From contig QANU01044385.1 in NCBI GenBank assembly GCA_003254905.1, positions 1-64,000 on the forward strand: DNA of 64,000 nt. The letters run 5' to 3'. Origin of the DNA: Nissolia schottii (lineage: Eukaryota; Streptophyta; Magnoliopsida; Fabales; Fabaceae). Below, piece after piece: positions 21,301 through 31,336 of this stretch. The first letter of the stretch is position 1, and the number at the start of each line of letters is the position of its first letter. The notes under the pieces were generated by a model. The model was not told where the DNA came from. It was given only the letters and a program-made list of their open reading frames with translations, and searched no databases. A program made the position numbers and the translations under genes.

Positions 21301-23775
21301 ATGTGAAATAACTATCTCTGTCCTCCCTTTATGTATTTCTTGGGTCTGTCATTGTGTGTACTCGTGGGACACTGTTTTTATTCACATCTCATCCACAGTT
21401 GGATGAGATCTCAATAGGGTCCATATTTCATTAAAATCTACAATAATGATGAATGAGATGTGAGTCAACGTAGTGTTCCATAAAAACTGAGTACAAATCA
21501 TACAATTCTAAATTATACAACTTTCTTTAATCGACAAAGACAAACAAGACTACAATACTAACCAGTCACTCTTCTTGACACACCCTTTCACAACACTAGC
21601 ATTACAATTTTATAATACCTCATTTTGGTTGGCTCTCTTGCACACCAACGCTCTTAGTGATTTGACACTCACTTGTGTTTACACTCTGCCCATTGATTGC
21701 ATCCACTAGAAAACTGAAAAAGGATGCCAAGTTCTCTTGTTTACTCTTTTCATTTTAAATGTTATTTGCACATCAAAAACTCTAATGACCCAATACTCAC
21801 GTTCACAAAAGTATGCGGTTTGTCATAGAATAAAAAAAAAGTCTTTATGGTGGGCCTCACGCGTTCATGTGTGTGAGTATTGAGTGTCTAGGACTTGTTT
21901 TGTGTACAAATAATATTATCTTTTAATTTTTTGGTCATCCTTCTCTTGTTTACTCTCTTGGGTGTTAAACACGAGACATTTAATGGGCGTGTTATTAGTT
22001 GAATGAAAGACATCTAAGATATCTTTATCTCATTGGCTATCTTGTATTATGCATAGGTTATTTAAAATTGTATACTTCATATTATATTTAAAAAATTGTT
22101 ATATTTAATATTTTAGATAAGTCAAGTTTAAAAACTCTACTGTTTTAAAAGAAGTATTCTCAAATGTTAAAATACAATGTTGAGTTAATTTTAATTTTGA
22201 CATGTTATCACTTTAAAAATGCTTTTAACACTTACACGGTTTTTTTTTTATAAAAAAAAGGTTTGAATTCTATTTTTGATAAATTAAGTTCATAAAATTA
22301 TAAAGTTTTAAATAATAATTTTCAAATGTTGATAAAGATATTTTTGAATTTATTAAACCATCTTGGGCCTCATCTGATGGATTATTCGTGTATAATTAAA
22401 TGTCATCCTTAAACTGTTTAAATCGCTATGGAGTAATTTAGATTACCAAACTCTTATTCTTGACAATCAATCATCATAATTTAAAATAGGGTTAATTAAG
22501 TTTTTAGCCCCTGTAAAATTGAAAAGTTTGGTTTTAGTCCCTCACTGAAATTTTTAGTCCCTGTAAAATTTTGAAGTTTGAATATGGTCCTTCAGTGAAA
22601 TATATCTACTAACGGTCACGTCATCACCGTTAACATCAATCATCCACAGGGACCAAAATCAAACTTCAAAATTTTACAGGGACTAAAAATTTCAGTGAGG
22701 GACTAAAACCAAACTTTTCAATTTTACAGGGACTAAAAACTTAATTAACCGTTTAAAATAATTTCTCTAAATTTATTGTGCATGTGCAATTGGTCTACTC
22801 ATTTTTTTAACCTCACAAATAAAACATAAGAAATTTGATCAACAATTTAGTTGTCCAAAATTTCAAACCTTGGGAAATTAAAGTTAAATTCCCTATATTT
22901 TCCGTCTCATCTTTCTTGTCGATTTTGAATCCTAGGTTGTTGCTCCCTACTTGGAGAGATTGTCACTGAATAAGGAAGACGTTATAATGATTGAGCAAGG
23001 ACGACTTCATGTGGACTTCCAAAAAATAAAAACTCTCATATTGCATAGCTTTAATGATGCATCGGATGCCTTTCCACATGTTTTCTTTTTAGAGGTACCA
23101 CTGCCTAATATAGAAGCGCTTGAGGTGACAGATTGTGCCTTTGAAGAGATATTCCCTTCACAAAGGCCGGACATAAATTATTACGAAATTCTTTCAAAGC
23201 TTAAAAGATTGGAGCTTGCTGTTTTACCTAAGCTTAAATCCATAGGGTTAGAGCGCACCTGGATGGCCCCACTTCTTGAAAATCTAGAATGCTTGACAGT
23301 TTGGAGCTGCAGATGTTTGACAAACTTGGCCCAATCTACTGTGTCTCTATACCATTTGACCAGGCTGCAGGTAGGCCACTGTGCTGGATTGGAATATTTA
23401 TTCACATCCTCAACCACCAAAAGTTTGGTTGCACTGCGTGAGATGTCCATTTCTAACTGTCAATCATTAGAAGAAGTAGTGGCCGAAGAGGGGGATCAAC
23501 CAGATGAAGATGTGACATTCACAAAGCTCACTACTTTGTCTCTTAGCATGTTACCAAAACTCGGAAGCTTTTTCGCGGGAAAGTCAACTTTGGACTTCCC
23601 ATGTTTGAGCGATGTTTCCATCACTCAATGCAAGAGCATGAAAACATTCTCTCATGGTGACGTGGTAGCACTGTCTGTATCTAAGGTGGAAATAGATGGA
23701 ATCCGTAGGGATGGTGATCTGGTTGCTGCAGTCCGTCGACATTTTGATGAAGGAAGCAACCCCGAATTGCCATAA
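9391..23775 (+). CDS. CC-NBS-LRR (NLR) disease-resistance protein, At4g27190-like, eight exons
   Basis: An intracellular immune receptor of the RPS2/RPS5/At4g27190 class. Such proteins bind ADP or ATP through the NB-ARC and sense pathogen effectors through the LRR. Proposed exons are 9391-12330, 12508-12753, 13569-14282, 14635-15483, 16816-17544, 17674-18492, 19787-20536 and 22936-23775. Every junction is phase 0 and the joined reading frame has no stop, giving about 2,628 residues. That is very long for an NLR, because of the repeated LRR exons. The start was chosen because the N-terminal coiled coil begins there and the frame is open throughout exon 1. Introns 3 and 7 carry fold-back transposons and intron 5 uses a GC donor. 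The exact splice sites, and whether all eight exons form one transcript, are inferred from sequence. Confidence 0.88.
12508..12753 (+). CDS. NLR exon 2 (LRR)
   Basis: Encodes 82 residues starting VVFSKLERMELS and containing FQNLIHLDVNGC and SLFVSECVKM, the C-rich LRR type of this NLR subfamily. The acceptor is TTTGCAG and the donor AAG/GTAAGC. It is phase 0 at both ends and far shorter than the other LRR exons, as in related genes where a short exon follows the NB-ARC exon. Confidence 0.85.
13569..14282 (+). CDS. NLR exon 3 (LRR)
   Basis: Encodes 238 residues, starting LDSIFPNLKNIKLSNMKSL and ending FPEK before GTAATAG. The acceptor was placed after CCAAAG because it keeps phase 0 and restores the normal LRR start. 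A long pyrimidine tract (CTCTCTCTCTTTCTCTC) lies about 65 bases upstream. The acceptor is the least certain in the gene. Confidence 0.78.
14416..14577. mobile_element. MITE (fold-back) in NLR intron 3
   Basis: A 162-bp inverted repeat with arms of about 44 bp that start ATGTTATGT and carry ATTTTGTAT. By my alignment the arms differ at seven positions, all transitions, which suggests decay of methylated cytosines. It fills nearly half of intron 3. A related copy is at 21352-21500. No clear target duplication was seen, so the superfamily is not assigned. Confidence 0.8.
14635..15483 (+). CDS. NLR exon 4 (LRR)
   Basis: Encodes 283 residues starting VINKLKSMQIESWH. It carries two blocks of the form LxxLxLxxLPxLKxIC plus CxxLEHLM-type repeats. 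The acceptor is TTTCTTACAG and the donor is AACAAG/GTACAT. Phase 0 at both ends. Confidence 0.87.
16816..17544 (+). CDS. NLR exon 5 (LRR), followed by a GC-AG intron
   Basis: Encodes 243 residues starting KFFEGMRILDVSEHLDLEQV, with the module THVWKQD...FRNLQHVSVDGC typical of the family. The acceptor is ATATTTTCAG. The exon end that keeps phase 0 is AAAG/GCAAGT, a GC donor with an otherwise perfect consensus. No GT donor in frame fits as well. Confidence 0.85.
17674..18492 (+). CDS. NLR exon 6 (LRR)
   Basis: Encodes 273 residues starting GISKVDDLWVNRKDTWVLQ. It contains CEGLQCLFTSSAARMLIHLE and CESLKEIVGKEQ, which resemble exon 8 closely in layout. The acceptor is TTTATTAG and the donor GAG/GTAAAA. 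Phase 0 at both ends. Confidence 0.87.
19712..19712. other. Ambiguous base (N)
   Basis: A single undetermined base in AT-rich DNA of NLR intron 6. It does not affect the coding sequence. Confidence 0.95.
19787..20536 (+). CDS. NLR exon 7 (LRR)
   Basis: Encodes 250 residues starting KILVHLDLADYPEVKEIWIG and ending SVGK. It has the same module order as exon 5 (RHVWNNDP..., NECNGIKSLFPTSVAKDNLQ). The acceptor is TATGTAATAG and the donor AAAG/GTATGA. Phase 0 at both ends. Confidence 0.87.
21352..21500. mobile_element. MITE (fold-back) in NLR intron 7, same family as 14416-14577
   Basis: An inverted repeat whose inner parts (TTCACATCTCATCCA, ATGAGATCTCAATAGGG) match the intron 3 element (ATTGGATGAGATTCTCAATA). 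The left arm has a deletion relative to the right arm, so it is the more decayed copy. Confidence 0.65.
22489..22751. mobile_element. Long-TIR fold-back element in NLR intron 7, 9-bp TSD
   Basis: A 263-bp near-perfect hairpin. Arms of about 100 bp (GGTTAATTAAGTTTTTAG..., with repeated AGTCCCTGTAAAATT) differ at only a few bases and surround a short loop containing GGTCACGTCATCACCGTTAA. It is flanked by direct copies of TTTAAAATA (22480-22488 and 22752-22760). A 9-bp duplication with long inverted repeats is typical of non-autonomous Mutator-like elements. It sits 185 bases upstream of the exon 8 acceptor. Confidence 0.88.
22936..23775 (+). CDS. NLR exon 8 (LRR, C-terminus)
   Basis: Encodes the last 279 residues, starting VVAPYLERLSLNKEDVIMI and ending GSNPELP before TAA/TGA-rich sequence. 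Repeats include CRCLTNLAQSTVSLYHLTRL and CAGLEYLFTSSTTKSLVALR. The acceptor is GAATCCTAG. The final residues, DGDLVAAVRRHFDEG, resemble the end of exon 4 (WDGNLQSTIQYMFKNK) and the C-terminal motif of related NLRs. Confidence 0.88.
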   Translation, partial: VVAPYLERLSLNKEDVIMIEQGRLHVDFQKIKTLILHSFNDASDAFPHVFFLEVPLPNIEALEVTDCAFEEIFPSQRPDINYYEILSKLKRLELAVLPKLKSIGLERTWMAPLLENLECLTVWSCRCLTNLAQSTVSLYHLTRLQVGHCAGLEYLFTSSTTKSLVALREMSISNCQSLEEVVAEEGDQPDEDVTFTKLTTLSLSMLPKLGSFFAGKSTLDFPCLSDVSITQCKSMKTFSHGDVVALSVSKVEIDGIRRDGDLVAAVRRHFDEGSNPELP

Positions 23776-24603
23776 TGACAATCCCCATCCACATGGCTTG
23801 TATGTGTAAGTGTGTGGGTATGTATATGATTAACTAACTTCATCATCTCTATCTACTCAATTTGTGTCATTTCATGTTGTGCAGCGCATTAATTGGATAC
23901 TAAACATACAAGAAAAATTACAGTGCCTCTGTTTTGTAACATATCATTTTCTTCCTTCAACTTCAACTTCAACTTCAACTCCAACTCACTCTTGTTAATA
24001 ATTGGCTTCAGGGAATTCTTGGCCGTTGAGAGAAGCTTATTTTCGTTGCATTCACTTGTGAAAACTTATAGTCTATTCAAGCAGCAACAGAGCAGAAGAC
24101 ATGGATTGTTAGTGAGTTTGTTATTTTCCTGCAATTTTTTTTTTTCATTTTATGAAAGCCGAGATCTGAACAAAATACATCACGAGAGAGGTTAATTTTG
24201 TGAAAAGAAAAAAAAATGGTTTGCAAATGATAATAGATTCAATTTAATTTTTCAGGGATACAATATTGTATTTGTAACACCTAGAATTATAAAATTAGGC
24301 CTGGTAAGAAATTATAAAAACACCAAAATTTGATAGTCATATTTCCTCTTGATTTATAAAATATGATGTAAACATTATGAACTTTTTTACTTAAGTTTGG
24401 GCGGTAGTCTCTCCACTAATGAAGAACCCAGCACATTTACCTTCTTTTAATTTTGGAACTGTTGTTAACTTTCCTCAAAGGTCTAACATTATTGCTTTCA
24501 ATTTTTCTTTTCAAGGCTCAGTGGGATTGATAATCCAAGTGGTTCACATCTTGGCAAATTCACATAGAGAGCTTTTCTTTTCTGGTGGGGTGTGGTGTGC
24601 AAG
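23776..24603 (+). other. 3' region of the NLR gene
   Basis: Downstream of the stop codon; no coding gene supported. There is a (TTCAAC)4 hexamer microsatellite at 23955-23979 and a possible 3'-UTR acceptor (TTGTGCAG at about 23884). No canonical AATAAA was found close to the stop; the nearest such hexamers are in the repeat array that begins at 24604. Confidence 0.4.
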
Positions 24604-25045
24604 AATAAGTTTACCTGTATTTTTACAGGAAGTGTGAATGGTTCTTTTAAGTTTCATTAAGGGTGTTGTGTGAATAAAGCTATCCTGTATTTTTACGGGA
24701 GGTGTGGTGAGGCGTGTTTGGTTTTTGAGTTGCAAAGAGAGTATTTTCTGAATAAAGTTTGGCCTGTATTTTTACAGGAGGTATGCTTTGTTTTGAAGTT
24801 ATAGAAGGGTGTTTGATGAATAAAGTTGACACAACTGGCATGTGGATGTCTTTTTACATAAGGGTGTTTGTTTCTTGAATTAGGTTGGCATGTGTTTCTG
24901 TAGTTCAATTTGCAGCAGGAGTGTATTGGAAATTGGAATAAAGATGACATGTATTTTACAAGTTGTTTGTACGGTACTTAAACTACTGAAAGTGTGTTTC
25001 ATGAATAAAGTTTACCGTATTTTCTCAAGATGTGAATACTTTCTT
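24604..25045 (+). repeat. Tandem repeat, seven units of about 59-78 bp
   Basis: Units begin with AATAAAGTTT or close variants at 24604, 24673, 24751, 24819, 24878, 24937 and 25003. The best-conserved part is CCTGTATTTTTACAGGAGGT (units 1-3), where CCTGTA and TACAGG form a small hairpin. Units end with GTGTTTGATG-like sequence. Later units have drifted. Each unit carries an AATAAA-like hexamer. There is no convincing open frame through the array. Confidence 0.8.
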
Positions 25046-25578
25046 CTTCTTTTTTGTTCTATCCAATTATATAGTTTTTAGTTCTCGAAATTGCATTGAT
25101 GAATAAAATTGAAAAATAATTATTCATTTTTTTTGGGGTGGGGGGCAGGGGAAAAAATCCAACTACAAACATGGGAGATAAGATGCTACAAATGAGACCA
25201 ACCATGAGCTAGGAGGCAAAAAGCCTAGGACTAAGCACACCTCAAATGAACCCAAGCCCCAAGGAGGAGGGATTGAACCTAGACTGAACAGATTCCAATG
25301 CTGGTTGTGAGGGCGTCCTTAAAACCTCACCAGGATAAGGAAAGAGTACCCAAACAAACTAGACTTACCAAAAGGACTAGTAGCATGTAGGTCACATCTA
25401 ACTTGGGTCTCACCTAGGCCTATTATCCACTATCTAAGCTAGAGGATGAGGGTTATGATACCGTGCAAGCTTTGCAGTGAGAGAAGGAGGGTAGCAAGTT
25501 TAGCCACCAGATTAACACAACCATTTTGACCCATTGAATGGCACAGAGCAAGAAATTGGTCATGGGGTTGCCAATGTC

Positions 25579-25809
25579 TTAGATGGTAGCAACTTCCCCT
25601 ATGTTCTTGCCTACGCCACATGCATCCACCACTTCTAAGTTATCGAATTTGACAATAATGAAGTCAATGCGGCAGCTATCATCTAGCAAGAGTCCTTCTC
25701 TGATTGCAATCGCTTTTCTTATTCTACTAGAGGCACAAGGAATGGTTCTGGCAACACCAGTTATGAGCTTTCCTGGTTCGTCCCTTATGATAGCTGCAAA
25801 GGAGGCCAT
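25579..25809 (-). pseudogene. LINE RNase H-like (RVT_3) domain fragment
   Basis: 76 residues starting MASFAAIIRDEPGKLI, followed by AIAIREGLLLDDSCRIDFII. The alternation of strands and the IREG/E motif are typical of the RVT_3 domain at the end of plant LINE polyproteins. The frame ends early. Confidence 0.8.
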
Positions 25810-25927
25810 TTTTCACACCTTGTTGAACGAAATATCAGTATTACATTTGAAGTTGTGATTAGGAGCCTCCATTTGTTGTTCCTCAAGCTGCTAATATTGG
25901 CCTTCTATGATTGGGGCCCAAGGAGAA

Positions 25928-26870
25928 TAGGGTTGGCAAAATGGGCGGGGTGGGTTAGCCCGCATCTAGTCTGCGTAAAAAGGGGCGGGACAAACCAATT
26001 ATATATGCAGGCTAAAAAATTATGTTCACCCCACATTTTATTTAGCCTGTGAGTTGGAATAATTTGTTTTTAGAAACAATGTATAATCTAAAATACACAC
26101 TACTTGCCAGAAAAAAAAAACAAAATACACACGCTGCACCACTGACCATGCTATGACGTTCCCTAATAGAGCAGATATGGTAAATGAAGGTCATTGTCAT
26201 TGGTGTTCACCATGTATTCTATTTCTGTGTTATGTTTAGTTTCATTTCAATTTGAATGTTTCTCCATTTTTTGGTTTCAATCTCAAAATAATATAATTTG
26301 GTTAGTTGTGTTGGGTCATCCGACCTCCTCCATTTTTTTACATTTTAGTCAGTCCAACCTGACTTTTGGCTCATTTCATTTTTTTTTTTTTTTGTTTAAC
26401 CTTAGCTCATGAGCCAACCTACTCCACCCTGCTTCAATTTGCGTCAGCCTGTGAGTTAAACGAATTAGCCGTGTGGGCTGAAATAGTTAAATGTGCTCAA
26501 AATTTGTGTTTGTCACACAAAAAAAAGGCATGTCAGACTCGTTTTTCCATTCTTAGAGGAGGATTTACGATTCATTCCTTAGGGCTTCAACTCATATGGG
26601 AGGATTTACGATTCATTGCTTAGGACTTGGGTTCGAGTCTCATGGAAGGTAAACAAGTTTATTTTTTTAGTAAACACAAATGAATATTTGTGAGTAAACA
26701 GGTCGGTCTGATAGGCTCCAGGCCAAGCCAGGCCTACCAAGCAGGTCAAGCCAGGCTAAGGAAATTGACCTGTAACAGTTAACAGGCCAGGCTCAGGCCG
26801 AAGATTAATGAAACAGGCTCAGCCTGTTAAGGGCTTGGCCTTGCCTGTTCCCACCCCTAGTGGTAACCAT
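25928..26870. repeat. hAT-like non-autonomous repeats inside the LINE
   Basis: The block starts TAGGGTTGGCAAAATGGGC and ends TGCCTGTTCCCACCCCTAG. These ends resemble each other as inverted repeats of the TAGGGGTGGGAA type seen in non-autonomous hAT elements. Inside are many short forms of GGCCAAGCC/AGGCCTG and a doubled segment GGAGGATTTACGATTCATT (26559 and 26599). Probably two nested or composite elements. No clean 8-bp target duplication was found. Confidence 0.45.
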
Positions 26871-28030
26871 CAAGGTGGTACCCCCATTTTTTAAATTCCT
26901 AGTTGCTTTTTAGGTCTTACATCAAGATGCATTGATCCATCCTTGGGATATTCTGACTAGAGGGAAAGTCATTCAACTAGGATCCATACCACACAACTGT
27001 GGTCTAGGGACAGAAGAGCAACACTTGTTCAACCGTCTCTTCTTGTTGACTGCATAGAGGACAGGTAGGTTTCGGAACAATCCTTCTCCTGTATAAACTT
27101 TTCCTTACTAGTCAAGCATTATTCAACGCTTTCAATAGGAAGTGTTTAACTTTTTGAGGGATGTTAATGTTCCGTAAACAATTCCAACTTTTTTGACTCA
27201 TATTAACAAAGGAGGATGCAAGATTAAGATTATCCAAATTGTGGGAATGAGATACAGGCAACCTATCTTGACCGAGTAAGCACCATCTTTTCTGTGTGGC
27301 CATAGGAATTTATCTGGAGACCCTATGCAACTAATAAGGATTTGGACCGCTTGGATAGCCATTTGGGAAGGGAGGTTGGACCTAATTTTGGCATAGTTCC
27401 ATCAGTTGTTGCTTGGGTCGATGAGTGCTTCAATTTTCAACTCTAGTTTGGGCTCCGAAGGGTTAAAATTCCTACGAAAAGGGAGTCAATTATCCCCTCA
27501 AATATTAATTGACTTTCCACTTCTTGATTTCACTAGAAGGTCCCTTACCTTGAGGATGCTAGCCAAAATCCTTGAGTTTCCTTTCTTCCTCTTAGCATGG
27601 AGGAAGTCTTGGTTAGGTAAATAAATATCTTTCAAAATCTTGGCCCATAGGATATTCAGGCTAGTAATAGTTCTCCATACTTGTTTAGATAAGAGAACGA
27701 TATTTAGATTATTAAAGTCCTTAAAACCCATACCCTCGTCCCTCTTTTCTGCTCATTAGATCCCACTTCTTCCAATGAGTCCCTCTCTCCTTGCCATGTG
27801 ATGCCTTCTAGAATCCAGCCACTTGGGAGCATAGGCTGTCACAAAATTTCTTTAGGAATTGTAGTACAACCATAGCATATGATGGCATAGCTTGAATGAC
27901 AACTTTGACGATTACTTCCTTGTTAGCATGGTTTAACAACTTCTCTTTCCACCCCTCTATTTTCATCAAGATAGCTTCCTTGATCCAAGACGAGGTCTCA
28001 CTTTTTGATCTCCCCATTTTGCTGGAAAAC

Positions 28031-28922
28031 CTAGGTACTTACCATCGTCCTCCCAGGTTGGGATATTAAGGATGTGACTAGTTTGGATCTAGAATTGATT
28101 GGGAAAATGGTAACCGAAAATAAGCCAAATTTTTGAAGATTTATTCTTTGTCTTGATGCTTTATAAAACTTATTTAGGATACATTGGATCTCATAGACTT
28201 CCCCTTGTTTTGCATTAGAAAAGAGCATTATGTTGTTGACAAAAGAGCAGGTGGGATAGGACGGAGGCATTGGGAGCTAGTTTCAGCCTTTCACTTCAAC
28301 ATATTTGAACATGTAAGAGAGGGATTTAAGAGCCAAGATGAATAAGTACGTAGAGACGGGATTGCTTTACCTCAATCCTCTTTGGGGAATCACCTTATGT
28401 GAGGGAATTCCATTAATCTTGAAAGAGTAGGTGACACTAGTGACACAAGTCATAACTCTGGCAATCCATAGGTTGTTGAATCTAAAAGCTTTTAGGCACA
28501 TCTCAAGAAAACTTCATTCAAACTTTATTGTATGCTTTACCCATGTCGAGTTTGGAAATGAAGCACTCTTTGGATATGGATTTTCTACCCTTGAGAGTGT
28601 GGAAAGCTCCATGAGTGATCAGAATGTTGTCTTGGATTTGCCTTCCCCTAACAAAGGCGTTTTGGTTGTGAGAGACCAGTTGGTTCATATATTTCCTTAA
28701 TATGAAGACAATTATCTTGGTAATAATTTTGTATATAAAATTGTAGTTATCGATTGGTTTGAAATGGCCCACTTCTTCCAGGTGGTCGATCTTCATGATT
28801 AAAACCACTTGGATTTCATTGATTTTCTCAAAGATCTGCCCTTTAAGAAAAAGCTTCTTGATTGCAGCACATACCGTTCCTCCCACAGTAACCCATTGTT
28901 TGTCGTAAAACATTCTATTCAA
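28031..28922 (-). pseudogene. LINE reverse transcriptase fragments
   Basis: Two frames, 28518-28922 and 28031-28270, cover reverse transcriptase. The first has the HLEEVGHFKPIDNYNFIYKI and NQNAFVRGRQIQDNILITHG blocks, matching the PIxL...Y and QxxFxxGRxIxDN motifs of plant LINEs. The second holds LFSNAKQGEVYEIQCILNKF. The catalytic FADD-type motif appears degraded. Confidence 0.82.
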
Positions 28923-29696
28923 ACCTAATACATAGGGCTTCTAGAGCCCCAATACATTTTACAGCCACTAGATTATCCTCATCAGAGTCACTCATCAATA
29001 TGGGAATTTGGGAGGCCTCTTCCTCAGAGAATTGAACTTGGTTCACTTCTAAAATCTTAACATTGTAATCCCTAATAAGCGTAGAGACCACCTTCTGTCC
29101 TTCAACCCACCCACTATCGTTAGATTTGAGCCTGTGAATTTTGTTTCTATCTCTTCTTTGGACGGTTGAAGCATGAAGAATTTAGAGTTCTTATCACCCC
29201 CCAAGTGAAGCCATTTAACTCTTGACATTTGCCACCCAATATTTCTCTTCTTGTTCCCACAACTTCCCAATTTCCTTCTCTATGGCCATAATTTGTTCAT
29301 AATTTGAGTTCGTGGTTCCTGTGTTCATCAACGTAGCCACCTTGTCCTTTAGCTTATTGATGTTTTTAACAACGTTCTTGAAAGTGGCGGCATGCCAAGC
29401 TAACAAGCTTTTCTTACAAGTTTTGTTTTTCCCTCCCTTTAAATAGATCCATGGATCCTCATCATGTTTCACTTCCTCCCAGCTATTTTTGACAATCTTG
29501 AGGCAATCACTATGATGATCCCAAAATGCTTCATAGTGAAACGGACAACCATTCCCCACTTTAGATGTGAGATATATGATTAGAGCGTTGTGATCTGACG
29601 AAATGGTGAAGGGAGAGCAATGACAATGATAAAATTTCTGTCTCCATCCCCATTTAACAAACATATGATCTATGTGTTCCCTTGTTACTACACCAT

Positions 29697-29731
29697 TGTG
29701 TGTGTGTGTGTGTGTGTGCGCGCGCGCGCGC
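29697..29731. repeat. (TG)11(CG)6 microsatellite
   Basis: A continuous alternating purine-pyrimidine tract: eleven TG dinucleotides followed by about six CG dinucleotides. It lies within the decayed LINE endonuclease region. Confidence 0.95.
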
Positions 29732-29767
29732 CATGTGAATTGGCTCCCCTTAAAATAATTACCATAA

Positions 29768-29994
29768 CAAAAATGCTACATGTACACCCAATTTCATACA
29801 CTCATCCATACACCATTAATAATGCACAAACTTTATTCTCACGAGTGCACAAACATTACAAACTTGTAAATGATACTCTCAACTATACTTAATTAAGTGC
29901 ACAAACATTATATGAGTTAAAACACAAACTTTATATATATAAGTACGAGGTGTATGTATGGTGTATAGTTTTTGGTGTACGTATAACAGAACTC
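29768..29994. mobile_element. MITE with 9-bp target duplication, inserted in the LINE
   Basis: A 227-bp element flanked by direct repeats TTACCATAA (29759-29767 and 29995-30003). The ends are inverted relatives (…ACATGTACACC and, read inward from the other end, …TACGTACACC). LINE sequence continues in frame on both sides, so the insertion is later than the LINE. The 9-bp duplication suggests a Mutator-like origin. Confidence 0.75.
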
Positions 29995-30100
29995 TTACCA
30001 TAAAAAGGTTCTAATTTAGAAGCATCAAGAATAACCTTAGTATCAGCTGAAATACTAGCATCCATTATAAACCCTTGAAATTGTTGTCGAAATTGAATAA

Positions 30101-30461
30101 ATAACTAATATTTTAGCAAATAAATTAAAGCAAAACAGAAGCAGAAAATCAATTTCGGAGTAGAATCTGACTGAAACAGCAACAAATATAAATGATGGAG
30201 ATGAGATGGAATATTTTACCACAAATGTGCTAGGCACTATCCTTAAGAGTTTATCTCCGCCTTACCTGTAACTATACTCGGTCAAAAGACGATAATAAAA
30301 ATCCCTCCAAGGATTAGATGTAGGTCACCTCAGCAACTTGTCCACACGTAATTGCCGAAACTCTGAGCAGCGAGGACTCATTCCAGAAAGTTGGATGGAG
30401 CAATGGAGGCAGTGTGGGGGAGTGCCTCTAGAAACTTTTTTTAAAAAAAAAACCTCAATTT
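30101..30461. other. Intergenic stretch
   Basis: No gene, RNA or clear repeat recognised. Possibly the decayed 5' edge of the LINE up to about 30240. Confidence 0.4.
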
Positions 30462-30800
30462 TTTCCTTATAGATTCTCACTTTAGTCAACTTCGTCCATA
30501 ATAAAAATTGTGGGTCAAAATCATTCCTGCAAAATACAAAAATTATTCAAGTTCGTCCTTCCGTCAATTTTTTAACGGTAATTGCTAATGTGACACATAA
30601 TTATGCAAATTTTTGCCAAATTCATCCTTGTAAAATACAAAAATTAGTCACTTTAGTCTCTCCGCCATCTGCCACGTCACTAACTGCCGTTAAGGAATTA
30701 ATAGAGAGATTAACTTGACTGACTTTTATATTTTGTAAAGACAATTTTGACCAATAATTTTTCGTTAGAGATGAAATTGACTGAAGTGAGAATCTACCGA
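30462..30800. repeat. Inverted-repeat (fold-back) element
   Basis: The left arm begins TAGATTCTCACTTTAGTCAA. The right arm, read backward, begins TAGATTCTCACTTCAGTCAA and continues with a similar pattern. The centre holds CTGCCACGTCACTAACTGCC. The layout resembles the hairpin at 22489-22751 (AGTCC..., ACGTCA, GCCGTTA in the loop), but the sequence is more decayed. No clear target duplication. Confidence 0.65.
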
Positions 30801-31336
30801 AATCATTAGATGTAGTTGATGGGGTTTAAAATAAAGTAGAAAAAAAAGGGATCAAATTAAGTAAAACGAATTGAAGTCGATACTAGCTAGATCTGTGGAC
30901 TTCTCTTTTCATTATCCGATTATTATTATACTTAATTGGTGTCAGCCACAGATTTGAAGAACAAGAGGAAAATTTCAAGGCAATAAATTCTTCATCTACC
31001 AGGCACATGCAATGTGTTACCAAGCAACAGCTTTCTTTCAACACTTTCATGCATCTTTCTATTGCACTTTAATTTTGCTGTCTGAGAGTAGTTAGGCCCA
31101 TGATCGCTCCTATACCTTGGCTAGCCCAGACTAGATTAATTAAGTGCGCTATGAAATTACTAACCTTTTTTTAAAATAAAAAAAAAAACTATAAATTAAA
31201 AGTTTATCAAAAAGTGTTTCTTTATAAAGAATGGTTTCCTAATATTGAAATCAATCTAATAATCATAGACTGATTAGATTAGGCTCTAAATTGGTTCCAT
31301 AATGCAACTTATCATATATGAATGATCAGTTTATAC
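30801..31336. other. Intergenic AT-rich stretch
   Basis: No gene or recognisable element. It contains poly-A tracts near 30840 and 31175. Confidence 0.5.

Larger units (their letters stand above)
25120..30100 (-). mobile_element. L1-type LINE, 5'-truncated and decayed
   Basis: Plant L1-like LINE domains occur in order on the minus strand: the C-terminal part of an AP endonuclease (SSDHNALI near 29590, preceded by EHIDHMFVKWGW), the long linker (HLGGDKNSKFF), reverse transcriptase (28031-28922; NQNAFVRGRQIQDNILITHG), the post-RT region (27498-28017), a zf-RVT domain (27112-27303; WNCLRNINIPQKVKHFLLKA), and a terminal RNase H-like domain (25579-25809; MASFAAIIRDEPGKLITGVA). Frameshifts and stops are frequent. 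A MITE (29768-29994) and hAT-like repeats (25928-26870) are inserted. The endonuclease N-terminus and ORF1 are missing. The 3' end lies near the T-rich stretch at about 25120. Confidence 0.85.
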
